Source of the DNA: Candidatus Hydrogenedentota bacterium
GTDB lineage: Bacteria > UBA8481 > J006
Length of the DNA: 59,167 nucleotides
Assembly (NCBI GenBank): GCA_003697085.1
Contig: RFFU01000076.1
Span: 1 to 59,167 of the forward strand
Direction: 5' to 3'
Shown: piece after piece, positions 33,006 to 40,741 of the stretch
Layout of the letters: every line of letters starts with the position of its first letter
Numbering within the stretch: the stretch's first letter is position 1
Made by a program: the position numbers and the translations under genes
Notes under the pieces: generated by a model
Told to the model about the DNA's origin: nothing
The model's input: only the letters and a program-made list of their open reading frames with translations
Databases searched by the model: none

Positions 33006-33980
33006 TCAGATTCCGCTCTCGGCGATAACAGATGCCGGAAGAGTCGCGGCGTACTTGCGAACGGAATCGTAGTCGGAGTCGGAAGCGCGGACAAAACGTG
33101 CGACGTTCTTATCGTAGGTTCGAAGAGCCTCGACACCATCCGGACTCCGGTGCAATTGCGTGAAATAGTCGATCACCTTCTTGGCAAGATCAGCCCGTTT
33201 GGAAGCGAAATCGGGACTGATCGCCACCGGTTCGTTGTAAATCGGCTCGGTCCTCGCCAGAATCCGAATCGCAGATGCCCGCTCCTTTCCATAGAGTTTC
33301 TGCGCTCCTTCGAAGACGGCACCGGCGGCGTAACTGCGCGAGAGTACATTCAGAACGACGTTGTCGTGGCCATTGAGAAAGTCGTAGCGGATATCCTTGA
33401 GTGTCAAACCGTTGGAGAGCAGAACCCCCAGAGGAAAAAGGAAGCCCGATGTGGAGCCCGGGTCCACGAAGGCGATATTCTTTCCTTTGAGGTCGTGAAG
33501 GGAATGAATTGACGGATCGGCCGTGATGATGATCCCGACGTAAGTATCGGACCCGTGACGAACCGGCCGCAAGACAGCCTCGTATCCCGCCTTTTCGTGA
33601 GCCGTGATGTACTGGAACGGCGCGCAAAAGGCAAGGTCGTACGCGTTCCGCGTCATTTGCGAGGTGAAGTCGGAATAGTCGCGAGCGAAACGTACCTCGA
33701 CATCAAGATTGAGATTGTCTTCCAGGAGTGCGATGAGTGGTTCCATGCGTTCGAGGATATCGAGCGGATTTCCGCTGGGGACCCGTCCGAGAACCAGACG
33801 TTCCTTCCGCGCCTTGGAAACCGCACTGCTCGACGTCGTATTTCCGGTGGCTTGAGTTGTGGAGGACTTTTCCGATTTTCCCTGACCGCAAGCCGTTGCA
33901 AAGGCTCCGAAGATCAGCAAGGCTCCCGTGATACCCCAGACGACCCCTTCCGAGAAACGATTTTTGAGAAGACTCCTCAT
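33006..33980 (-). CDS. PhnD-type ABC substrate-binding lipoprotein
   Basis: 324 residues. A lipoprotein signal (GITGALLIFGAFATACGQG, Cys at about 31) is followed by a serine/threonine-rich linker, then a PhnD/PBP2 domain. LVLGRVPSGNPLDILERMEPLI, FARDYSDFTSQMTRNAYDLAFCAPFQYI, GIIITADPSIHSLHDLKGKNIAFVDPGSTSGF and AVFEGAQKLYG are the family pattern. PhnD proteins bind phosphonate, phosphite or phosphate. No permease or ATPase gene is adjacent; downstream is the kinase gene, so it might instead be a periplasmic sensor partner. The candidate -10 TATAAT at 34030-34035 lies about 50 nt upstream. Confidence 0.85.
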   Translation of the reverse strand: MRSLLKNRFSEGVVWGITGALLIFGAFATACGQGKSEKSSTTQATGNTTSSSAVSKARKERLVLGRVPSGNPLDILERMEPLIALLEDNLNLDVEVRFARDYSDFTSQMTRNAYDLAFCAPFQYITAHEKAGYEAVLRPVRHGSDTYVGIIITADPSIHSLHDLKGKNIAFVDPGSTSGFLFPLGVLLSNGLTLKDIRYDFLNGHDNVVLNVLSRSYAAGAVFEGAQKLYGKERASAIRILARTEPIYNEPVAISPDFASKRADLAKKVIDYFTQLHRSPDGVEALRTYDKNVARFVRASDSDYDSVRKYAATLPASVIAESGI

Positions 33981-34120
33981 CGCCCTTCCTTTCCTCCCTC
34001 TTCCCTCCCCTCTCCTTCTCTTCCCCTTAATTATACCCCATATTCACCATAGAGGATTTTCCATTTTCGTCAATCTTCTTTCTTCCCTTTGTTCGTCCCG
34101 CACCGAGGGGCCTTCTGGAA

Positions 34121-35341
34121 TCAAGCCTTGACGGCGCTTCCGAGTTCGAAGAGGGGGAGGAAGAGGGCCATTACGATGAATCCAACTGTGATTCCCATAA
34201 AGACGATCAGGGCCGGCTCCATCAGCGATGTCAATCCCTTGACGGCCTCTTCCACGATCATATCGTAATTGTCGGCGATGCGGACAAGCATCCTGTCGAG
34301 TGCGCCGGTCTCCTCCCCGACGGCGATCATATTCGTCACCATGGGCGCGAAGACTCCCATCCTATGGAGAGGTGCGGCCAGCGGTTCTCCTTCCGTGACC
34401 GCCGCGGCGACCTCATCCATCGCGTCCCCGATGACGACGTTTCCCGTCGTGTCTTTCACGATTGCCAGGGCTTGCAGAATCGGGACGCCGGATTGAAGCA
34501 GCGTTCCCAGTGTCCGCGTAAACCGCGCCGTAACCATCTTTCGGGTCAATTCGCCGAAGATGGGGAGTTTCAGAACCATCGTATCCCGCCATCGCTCCCC
34601 CTGCTCCGTTCTAAAGAAGGCCTGTGAACCGAAGTAAAGCCCGGCGATTCCCCCGAAGATCAGCCACCAAAAATCCTTCACGAAATTGGAAATTTCGATG
34701 AAAATGATCGTGGGCAGAGGTAGTGTCGCCCCCATCGACCCGAAGAGTTCCGTAAACTGGGGGATGACGAACGCCATCAGGATCGTAATGACGACAACGG
34801 CTACGACGACCATTATGATGGGATAAATCATGGCGGACTTGACCTTGGCCATCAGGGCGGCGTCCTTTTCGGCGAACCCCGCCAATCGATCGAGCACGAC
34901 TTCGAGGACACCGCCGACTTCTCCGGCCCGTACCATCGAGACGTAAAGTTTGCTGAAGACCTTCGGGTAGTTTCCCAGGGCGTCGGAGAAAGAGGCGCCG
35001 CCTTGTACGGCGTTCTTGATCTCCTCGATGATCCTCCGCAACGCCGGATTCTCGGATTGTTCCGTCAGCACAGCAAGCGCTCGTAACAGCGGCAGGCCGG
35101 CTTCGATCAGCGTCGCCAACTGGCGGGTGAAGGTCATCAAATCGCTGGCCTTGATCTTGCCTTTTCTTCTCCCTCTTCCAAGGAGTTTGGTCAAGGCATT
35201 GACGGTGACCTCGGAGAGTTCGAACGGACGCAGCCCTCGCTCACGCAAAAGCGTTGCAGCGAGTTTCTCGTTCGCCGCCTCGATCTCCCCCGCCACCTCG
35301 GCGTTACTGCCGTCGACCGCTTTGTACTTGAAAAGGGCCAT
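34121..35341 (-). CDS. pilC: Type IV pilus platform protein PilC (GspF family)
   Basis: 406 residues. Inner-membrane platform of the pilus machine. N-terminal MALFKYKAVDGSNAEVAGEI, two GspF repeats (about 60-185, FTRQLATLIEAGLPLLRAL; about 265-385, RFTRTLGTLLQSGVPILQAL) and three membrane helices (IMVVVAVVVITILMAFVIP, WWLIFGGIAGLYF, LIVFMGITVGFIVMALFLPLF). It ends shortly after the last helix as usual. The order pilB-pilT-pilC, with 50 nt before pilC, is the common pilus operon. Confidence 0.94.
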   Translation of the reverse strand: MALFKYKAVDGSNAEVAGEIEAANEKLAATLLRERGLRPFELSEVTVNALTKLLGRGRRKGKIKASDLMTFTRQLATLIEAGLPLLRALAVLTEQSENPALRRIIEEIKNAVQGGASFSDALGNYPKVFSKLYVSMVRAGEVGGVLEVVLDRLAGFAEKDAALMAKVKSAMIYPIIMVVVAVVVITILMAFVIPQFTELFGSMGATLPLPTIIFIEISNFVKDFWWLIFGGIAGLYFGSQAFFRTEQGERWRDTMVLKLPIFGELTRKMVTARFTRTLGTLLQSGVPILQALAIVKDTTGNVVIGDAMDEVAAAVTEGEPLAAPLHRMGVFAPMVTNMIAVGEETGALDRMLVRIADNYDMIVEEAVKGLTSLMEPALIVFMGITVGFIVMALFLPLFELGSAVKA

Positions 35342-35391
35342 CTAAAGCACCTTACCTTCGGAAAGCACGGAGCAATCGGGAGGCACCGGCA

Positions 35392-36516
35392 TCAAGTCCC
35401 GCTTACCAGTTTCTCGAATTCGTCCTTGCGCGCCGCCTTCTGTAATCCGGCTTCGTAGGTGATCAGGCCGCGCTGGTAGAGTTGGAAGAGTCCTTGCTCC
35501 AGCGTCTGCATACCGAGCTTCCCACTGGTCTGGATGGCCGAAACGAGACTCATAATCTTGTTCTCTTTGATCATGGCGCGGACGGCGTCCGTGGCGATCA
35601 TAATCTCGAACGCCGCCACCCGCCCCGTGCCGCGAGCACGCGGGAGAAGCGTCTGGCAGATGACGGCCTGGAGAGAGACGGAAAGTTGGGAGCGGATCAT
35701 CTCCTGTTGATCCGTCGGGAAGGCGTCGATGATGCGGTTGATCGTTCCGGGAGCGGTGTTCGTGTGGAGCGTGGCGAAGACGAGATGACCTGTTTCGGCC
35801 GCCGTGATCGCTGCGCTTATCGTTTCGAGGTCCCGCATTTCTCCGACAAGGATCACGTCGGGATCTTGACGCAAGCCGTGGCGGATGGCCATCGCGAAGG
35901 AGGGAGTGTCCGTTCCCAACTCCCGCTGCGTCACGATGCCCGTCTTGTGCGGATGATAGAACTCAATCGGATCCTCGATCGTAATGATGTGAGCATCCCG
36001 CTCGGTGTTGATGTAGTCGATCATCGAGGCCAAGGTCGTCGATTTACCGCTTCCGGTGGGACCGGTCACGAGGATCAATCCACGAGGAAGATACATCAGT
36101 TCCGTTATCTTGGCATGGGTCAGCCCGAGTTGTTCGAACGTAAGAATCTTGGAAGGAATGAGACGGAGACAAAGTTGAAAGAAACCGCGTTGCTTGAAGG
36201 CGGAAACTCTCCACCGGCAGAGGTCTCCAAACGGATAGGCGAAATCAGCCGCCCCCACCTCGGCGATCCGCTGCATATAGATGTCGGCGGTAATGGCGCG
36301 GACGTAGGCCTCCGTGTCCTTGGGTTCGAGCACGGGGGCATCGACGTCATGAAGCGAGCCGTCGATACGAAAAACCGGAGCGCGATTGACGGAGAGATGA
36401 ACATCCGAGGCGCCGCGCTCGTACGCCATCATCAGAAGTTCATTGATGTCATACCGCTGGGAAGACGGGGCCGCTTCGTACTGCTGATATTCCTGGGAAT
36501 AATCGACTCCAGCCAC
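35392..36516 (-). CDS. pilT: Pilus retraction ATPase PilT
   Basis: 374 residues. GASDVHLSVNRAPVFRIDG in the N-terminal domain, Walker A GPTGSGKST near 155, Asp box/Walker B DPDVILVGEMRDLET near 215 and His box GHLVFATLHTN near 245. The Walker B glutamate is followed by MRD and AIR motifs typical of PilT. Drives retraction of type IV pili, needed for twitching and DNA uptake. Starts 3 nt after the stop of the pilB gene upstream. Confidence 0.93.
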   Translation of the reverse strand: MAGVDYSQEYQQYEAAPSSQRYDINELLMMAYERGASDVHLSVNRAPVFRIDGSLHDVDAPVLEPKDTEAYVRAITADIYMQRIAEVGAADFAYPFGDLCRWRVSAFKQRGFFQLCLRLIPSKILTFEQLGLTHAKITELMYLPRGLILVTGPTGSGKSTTLASMIDYINTERDAHIITIEDPIEFYHPHKTGIVTQRELGTDTPSFAMAIRHGLRQDPDVILVGEMRDLETISAAITAAETGHLVFATLHTNTAPGTINRIIDAFPTDQQEMIRSQLSVSLQAVICQTLLPRARGTGRVAAFEIMIATDAVRAMIKENKIMSLVSAIQTSGKLGMQTLEQGLFQLYQRGLITYEAGLQKAARKDEFEKLVSGT

Positions 36517-36519
36517 CGT

Positions 36520-38262
36520 TTACTCCTTTTCCATCTTTGTCGAAAGTTCGCTCGGCGTGACCCGCATCACCTCGGAGAACGTGGTCATACCCAACTTGAT
36601 CTTCAACAAACCGTACTCGCGCAAAGTGTGCATCCCCTTCCGGCGGGCCAGACGGCGTATTTCGCCGGAGGACGCATTGGCCAGTATAAGATCTTTCATC
36701 TCCTCGTCAACGGTCATCAGTTCGAAAATCGTCGTCCGTCCCGCGTAACCGGTCATATTACAATCGGCGCATCCCTGACCGCGATAGAAGGTGTTTTCTT
36801 CCACGTCCTTCTCCGTCATATTGAACTCCTCCATCACGGCAGGATCCGGTTTTTCCTCGACCTTGCATTTTTCGCAGATGCGCCGGACGAGACGTTGGGC
36901 CATAATCGCGTTGACGGACGAGGCGACGAGAAAAGGATTGATCCCCATATCAATCAAACGGGTGACGGCGCCGGGGGCGTCGTTCGTGTGAAGCGTGGAG
37001 AAGACAAGATGCCCCGTCAAAGCAGCGCGAATCGCGATCTCGGCCGTCTCGAGATCGCGGATTTCCCCCACGAGAATGACATCGGGGGCCTGCCGGAGCA
37101 GGGACCGCAGTCCGTGCGCGAAATCGAGCCCGATGTCGGCGCGGATTTGCACCTGATTGATGCCGTCCAACTGATACTCCACCGGATCTTCGACCGTGAT
37201 CAATTTCCTGTCGGGAGTGTTCAGTTTGTTCAACGCCGCGTAGAGCGTCGTCGTCTTTCCGCTTCCGGTCGGACCCGTGACGAGAATGATGCCGTTCGGC
37301 TTCGCGATCAATTCCTCGAACTTCGCGATCGTCTCCGGCAGGAACCCGACCTGCTCCAGGCCCAACATAACCCCCGATTTGTCCAAAATACGCATCACGA
37401 TCGATTCACCGTAAAGGGAAGGAAGCGTGCTGAAGCGCAGGTCGATGTTCTTTGTCTGTTTTCCGACGCCCGTGGGGACCTTCATCTTGATTCGACCGTC
37501 CTGAGGAATCCTTCGTTCCGAAATGTCGCAATTGGCCATCAATTTCAAGCGGGAGATGATGGCGCCCTGAAGTCGTTTTGGCGGTGTCAAACGGTCGTGC
37601 AACACGCCGTCGATACGGTAGCGGATCACCATCCTTCGTTCCCGACACTCGACGTGAATGTCCGAGGCACGTTCCTTGATCGCCGTGTAGATCACCTGAT
37701 TGACGAGTTTGATGATAGGGGCGTCCTCGGCTCCTAGTTCCTGCCCCTCCTCCGCCTCGAGTTCTTCTCCCAAACCCTCCAGTGTCTCTCCGAGGTCGAT
37801 CGATTCGAGATCCTCCGTCAGTCCAGCGCCGTAATATCGCTCTAACGCGCCCGTGATGTCGTCTGGTGTCGCCAGCATCGCCTCGACATCCAAACCTGTC
37901 ATCGCTCGAAGCTCGTCTACAGCGCGAAGATTGAGGGGGTTGTCGAGAGCCACTCGAAGCACTCTCCCTTCTTTCCAGACAGGAACGACACGTTTCTCCG
38001 TTGCGAACTCATGATCCACCAACGTGATGACATCCGGTGGAATCTCCGCCTCTCCCAACGCGACCGTCTCCATCCCAAAGTAGTAGGCTAGGGCGTTGAG
38101 AATATCGTAATCGTGGCATCCCGTGATCCGCTGAAAGATCTGGCGGAGAGATTCTCCCGTAATGGCGTTCTCGCGCTTCGCCTGGATGATCTGCTCTTCA
38201 TCGACCAGTTGGTAGGTGCGCAAGGCTTCGATGAAGGTTTCCGGCTGTTCGACGTCGATCAT
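36520..38262 (-). CDS. pilB: Pilus assembly ATPase PilB, paralogue 1
   Basis: 580 residues. N-terminal MshEN/GspE-N domain (residues 1-140), Walker A GPTGSGKTT near 333, GERASDIHVECRERR-like N2 strand, Walker B DVILVGEIRD near 395, His box TGHLVFSTLHTNDAPG, and a zinc site CEKCK...CADCN near 475-510. Powers pilus extension from the cytoplasm. Second of two PilB-type genes in tandem; this one lies directly before pilT. A TATAAT sits about 16 nt upstream of the ATG. Confidence 0.93.
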   Translation of the reverse strand: MIDVEQPETFIEALRTYQLVDEEQIIQAKRENAITGESLRQIFQRITGCHDYDILNALAYYFGMETVALGEAEIPPDVITLVDHEFATEKRVVPVWKEGRVLRVALDNPLNLRAVDELRAMTGLDVEAMLATPDDITGALERYYGAGLTEDLESIDLGETLEGLGEELEAEEGQELGAEDAPIIKLVNQVIYTAIKERASDIHVECRERRMVIRYRIDGVLHDRLTPPKRLQGAIISRLKLMANCDISERRIPQDGRIKMKVPTGVGKQTKNIDLRFSTLPSLYGESIVMRILDKSGVMLGLEQVGFLPETIAKFEELIAKPNGIILVTGPTGSGKTTTLYAALNKLNTPDRKLITVEDPVEYQLDGINQVQIRADIGLDFAHGLRSLLRQAPDVILVGEIRDLETAEIAIRAALTGHLVFSTLHTNDAPGAVTRLIDMGINPFLVASSVNAIMAQRLVRRICEKCKVEEKPDPAVMEEFNMTEKDVEENTFYRGQGCADCNMTGYAGRTTIFELMTVDEEMKDLILANASSGEIRRLARRKGMHTLREYGLLKIKLGMTTFSEVMRVTPSELSTKMEKE

Positions 38263-38277
38263 CTTTCCGTGACCAAG

Positions 38278-38283
38278 ATTATA
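38278..38283 (-). promoter_or_regulatory. -10 element (TATAAT) before pilB paralogue 1
   Basis: TATAAT on the minus strand, 15 nt before the ATG, with no good -35. The leader would be under 10 nt but would still hold GGAAAG. Confidence 0.4.
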
Positions 38284-38439
38284 CGATTTTCCGCAAAAAG
38301 AAGAAACGTCCGGATGTCGTTCACCGGTATTGTATTCTCAACTCCTTCAGCCGGTTTCATTCCGATCCTTTTTCTTCTCCCCTCGCATCATCGGTCGTTT
38401 CATCACGAATTTCTTTCCTCTCGCCGGATGGGATTCCCC

Positions 38440-40173
38440 TCACGATTTCTTTGTCTGTAGCGGAACGTCGATCGGCGCGACGCGCAAAACCTCGTCCACG
38501 GTCGTGATTCCGGCCAAGGCCTTCTTCCAGCCGTCCTCGGCCATTGTCTGCATTCCCAAGCGGCGCGCCTCCTGATGAATGATATTTGCCGGACTCCGCT
38601 TCAAAACCAACTCCTGGATCTCCTCCGACATAAGCAGAAGTTCAAAGATCCCGGTACGCCCTTTGAAACCGGTTCCCGCACACTCCTCGCATCCTCTCCC
38701 CTGATAGAAGGTCGCCTTTACGGGATCGAAATCGGGGCCGCCCAGGATGCGAAGTTTCTCCGGCTCGGGGGTTACGATCTCCTTGCACATCGGACAGATT
38801 GTTCTCACCAGACGTTGCCCGCAGATCCCCAGAATCGTCGAGGTCAAAAGGAAGGGCTCGACTCCCATATCGATCAACCGCGTCAGTGTTCCGGCGGCAT
38901 CGTTGGTATGAAGCGTGGTGAGCACAAGGTGGCCGGTCAAAGAGGCCTGGATCGCGATCTGCGCCGTCTCGACATCGCGGATCTCACCGATCAGCACGAT
39001 GTCCGGATCCTGCCGTAGGATCGAACGCAGGGCGGATGCGAATGTCAGACCCACCTTTTCGCGGACCTGGACCTGCGTGATGGAGTCGACCTGATACTCC
39101 ACCGGATCCTCGACCGTGATCAACTTCAACTCCGGATTGTTGATCTTGTCCACGAAGGCATAGAGCGTCGAGGTCTTCCCGCTTCCCGTCGGACCAGTCA
39201 CCACAACGATGCCGTTGGGATTGTCGATGACTTTTTCCGTCTTGATGCGGACGTCCTCCTGAAGCCCGAGTTGATCGAGCGTAATCAAGGCGGCGGAACG
39301 GTCGAGCAGCCGCAGAACGACGGATTCGCCGAAGACGGTCGGAAGCGTCGAGACGCGGAGATCAATCTCCTTCCCCGCGAGGCGAAGTTTGATGCGTCCG
39401 TCTTGAGGCAAACGCGTTTCCGCGATGTTGAGGTCCGCCATAACCTTGATACGGGACGTCACGGCCGATTGAAGTTGCTTCGGCGGAGCGGGCATTTTTT
39501 GGAGAACACCGTCGATCCTCTGGCGTATCACAAACTCGTTCTCGAAGGGCTCCAGATGAACGTCCGAAGCGCGATTCTTGATCGCTTCGAGAATGATCAG
39601 GTTCACGTACTTGACGATCTTGTTGTCCTCCAGATCCTCGGCCGTCGTCTCCGTCAAGTCCGCCTCGTCCTTCACCAACTCCATGTCGTCTTCGGAGATG
39701 TCCTCGAGAAGCGATTGCATCGCCTCGGCTCCACCGAAATACTCGTCCAACGCGCGCTCGATGTCCGCTCTCCGGCTCAGGACGAGTTCGATCTCCTTTC
39801 CCAGAACCATTCTGGCATCGTCAAGAGCCCGGATGTTGTTCGGCTCGCAGGTCGCTATGACAATGCGATCCCCCAAGTCCTTGATCGGAAGAAGAAGATT
39901 GTTTTGCGCCAGACGCGCCGGTAAAAGATGCGGGATGTTCGGATCGATGATCTCGTCCTCGAGATTGATCACCTCGATGTTGAGTTGTTGGGAGAGGGCG
40001 TTGAGAAGATCGTCCTCGGTGATGTACCCCTTCTCGATCGCGATCTCGCCGATGCGCGCCCCCCCGGCCTCCTCAGTCTTCTGGTATTCGAGTATCTCCT
40101 CCAATTGTTCCGGTGTGAGATAGCCCGCCTCGACCAGAAGCTCCCCCAGGCGAAGTCGCTCTATACCGTACAT
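38440..40173 (-). CDS. pilB: Pilus assembly ATPase PilB, paralogue 2
   Basis: 577 residues, same architecture as paralogue 1. The N-terminus (RLRLGELLVEAGYLTPEQLEEILEYQ) is a typical MshEN domain. Walker A GPTGSGKTS near 330, Walker B DIVLIGEIRD, His box TGHLVLTTLHTNDAAG and zinc pair CPMCK...CEEC. The two paralogues share domain order but differ strongly in the N-terminus, so they may serve two pilus or secretion machines, or alternate under different conditions. An untranslated gap of 177 nt separates them. Confidence 0.92.
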   Translation of the reverse strand: MYGIERLRLGELLVEAGYLTPEQLEEILEYQKTEEAGGARIGEIAIEKGYITEDDLLNALSQQLNIEVINLEDEIIDPNIPHLLPARLAQNNLLLPIKDLGDRIVIATCEPNNIRALDDARMVLGKEIELVLSRRADIERALDEYFGGAEAMQSLLEDISEDDMELVKDEADLTETTAEDLEDNKIVKYVNLIILEAIKNRASDVHLEPFENEFVIRQRIDGVLQKMPAPPKQLQSAVTSRIKVMADLNIAETRLPQDGRIKLRLAGKEIDLRVSTLPTVFGESVVLRLLDRSAALITLDQLGLQEDVRIKTEKVIDNPNGIVVVTGPTGSGKTSTLYAFVDKINNPELKLITVEDPVEYQVDSITQVQVREKVGLTFASALRSILRQDPDIVLIGEIRDVETAQIAIQASLTGHLVLTTLHTNDAAGTLTRLIDMGVEPFLLTSTILGICGQRLVRTICPMCKEIVTPEPEKLRILGGPDFDPVKATFYQGRGCEECAGTGFKGRTGIFELLLMSEEIQELVLKRSPANIIHQEARRLGMQTMAEDGWKKALAGITTVDEVLRVAPIDVPLQTKKS

Positions 40174-40741
40174 GAAATTATGCGCCTCTCGTCAATTCAA
40201 TTCCTGTCCCGTCCGCCGGGGGCGAGAATACCGGAGTTCCCGAAATATGAGAACCCCATCCCACTGCCGTCCATGTTCGGTTGGCTCCACGTTTCCCTCT
40301 CCTCACCCGCTTCCGCGCAAGGTCTCTTCCTGAAATTCCTCCCGCGTTCGGGACGAGGTCCTCTCTCCAACCCGCAGAGACCGAAAGGAAACAGACTCGT
40401 TCCGATTAGAATCGGCTCTTCCGGCCCGGCTTTCTCTCTTTCTCCCACGTTTTTTCTCTTTAATAACGGAAAAAAGTACGTCCGCGCGCGTTTCGGCACG
40501 TTCCGCCATTCTCTCCACGCATTCTAGCAACGGACGGAAGAAAAGCAAGATTGAGAAGAAAAACTGTCAGAGGAAGGCGGAAAAGTAAAGAGGCTCTTCA
40601 GTGGAATTTGGGGGTTATAGAGTGGCAAAATTCGAAATCCGAAAATCGAAATCCGAAAGAAATTCGAAGCACGAAACCGATGATGTTATCCTTCATAATT
40701 TTTCCGAATTCGGATTTCGCGCTTCGATTTCTCCCTGGAGG
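40174..40741. other. Intergenic region with a CGAAATCCG-type repeat
   Basis: No gene. At about 40625-40735 CGAAATCCGAAAATCGAAATCC and its inverted form (TTCGGATTTCGCGCTTCGATTT) enclose a short A+T-rich centre. This inverted unit resembles MITE-like elements seen in many uncultured genomes. The rest (40174-40620) shows no structure I can support. Confidence 0.6.

Noticed and set aside
35482-37737. Plus-strand frame of 751 residues opposite pilT/pilB
   Set aside because: It is antisense to pilT and pilB, which have clear Walker motifs. Its composition (rich in His, Arg and Gly) is typical of a shadow.
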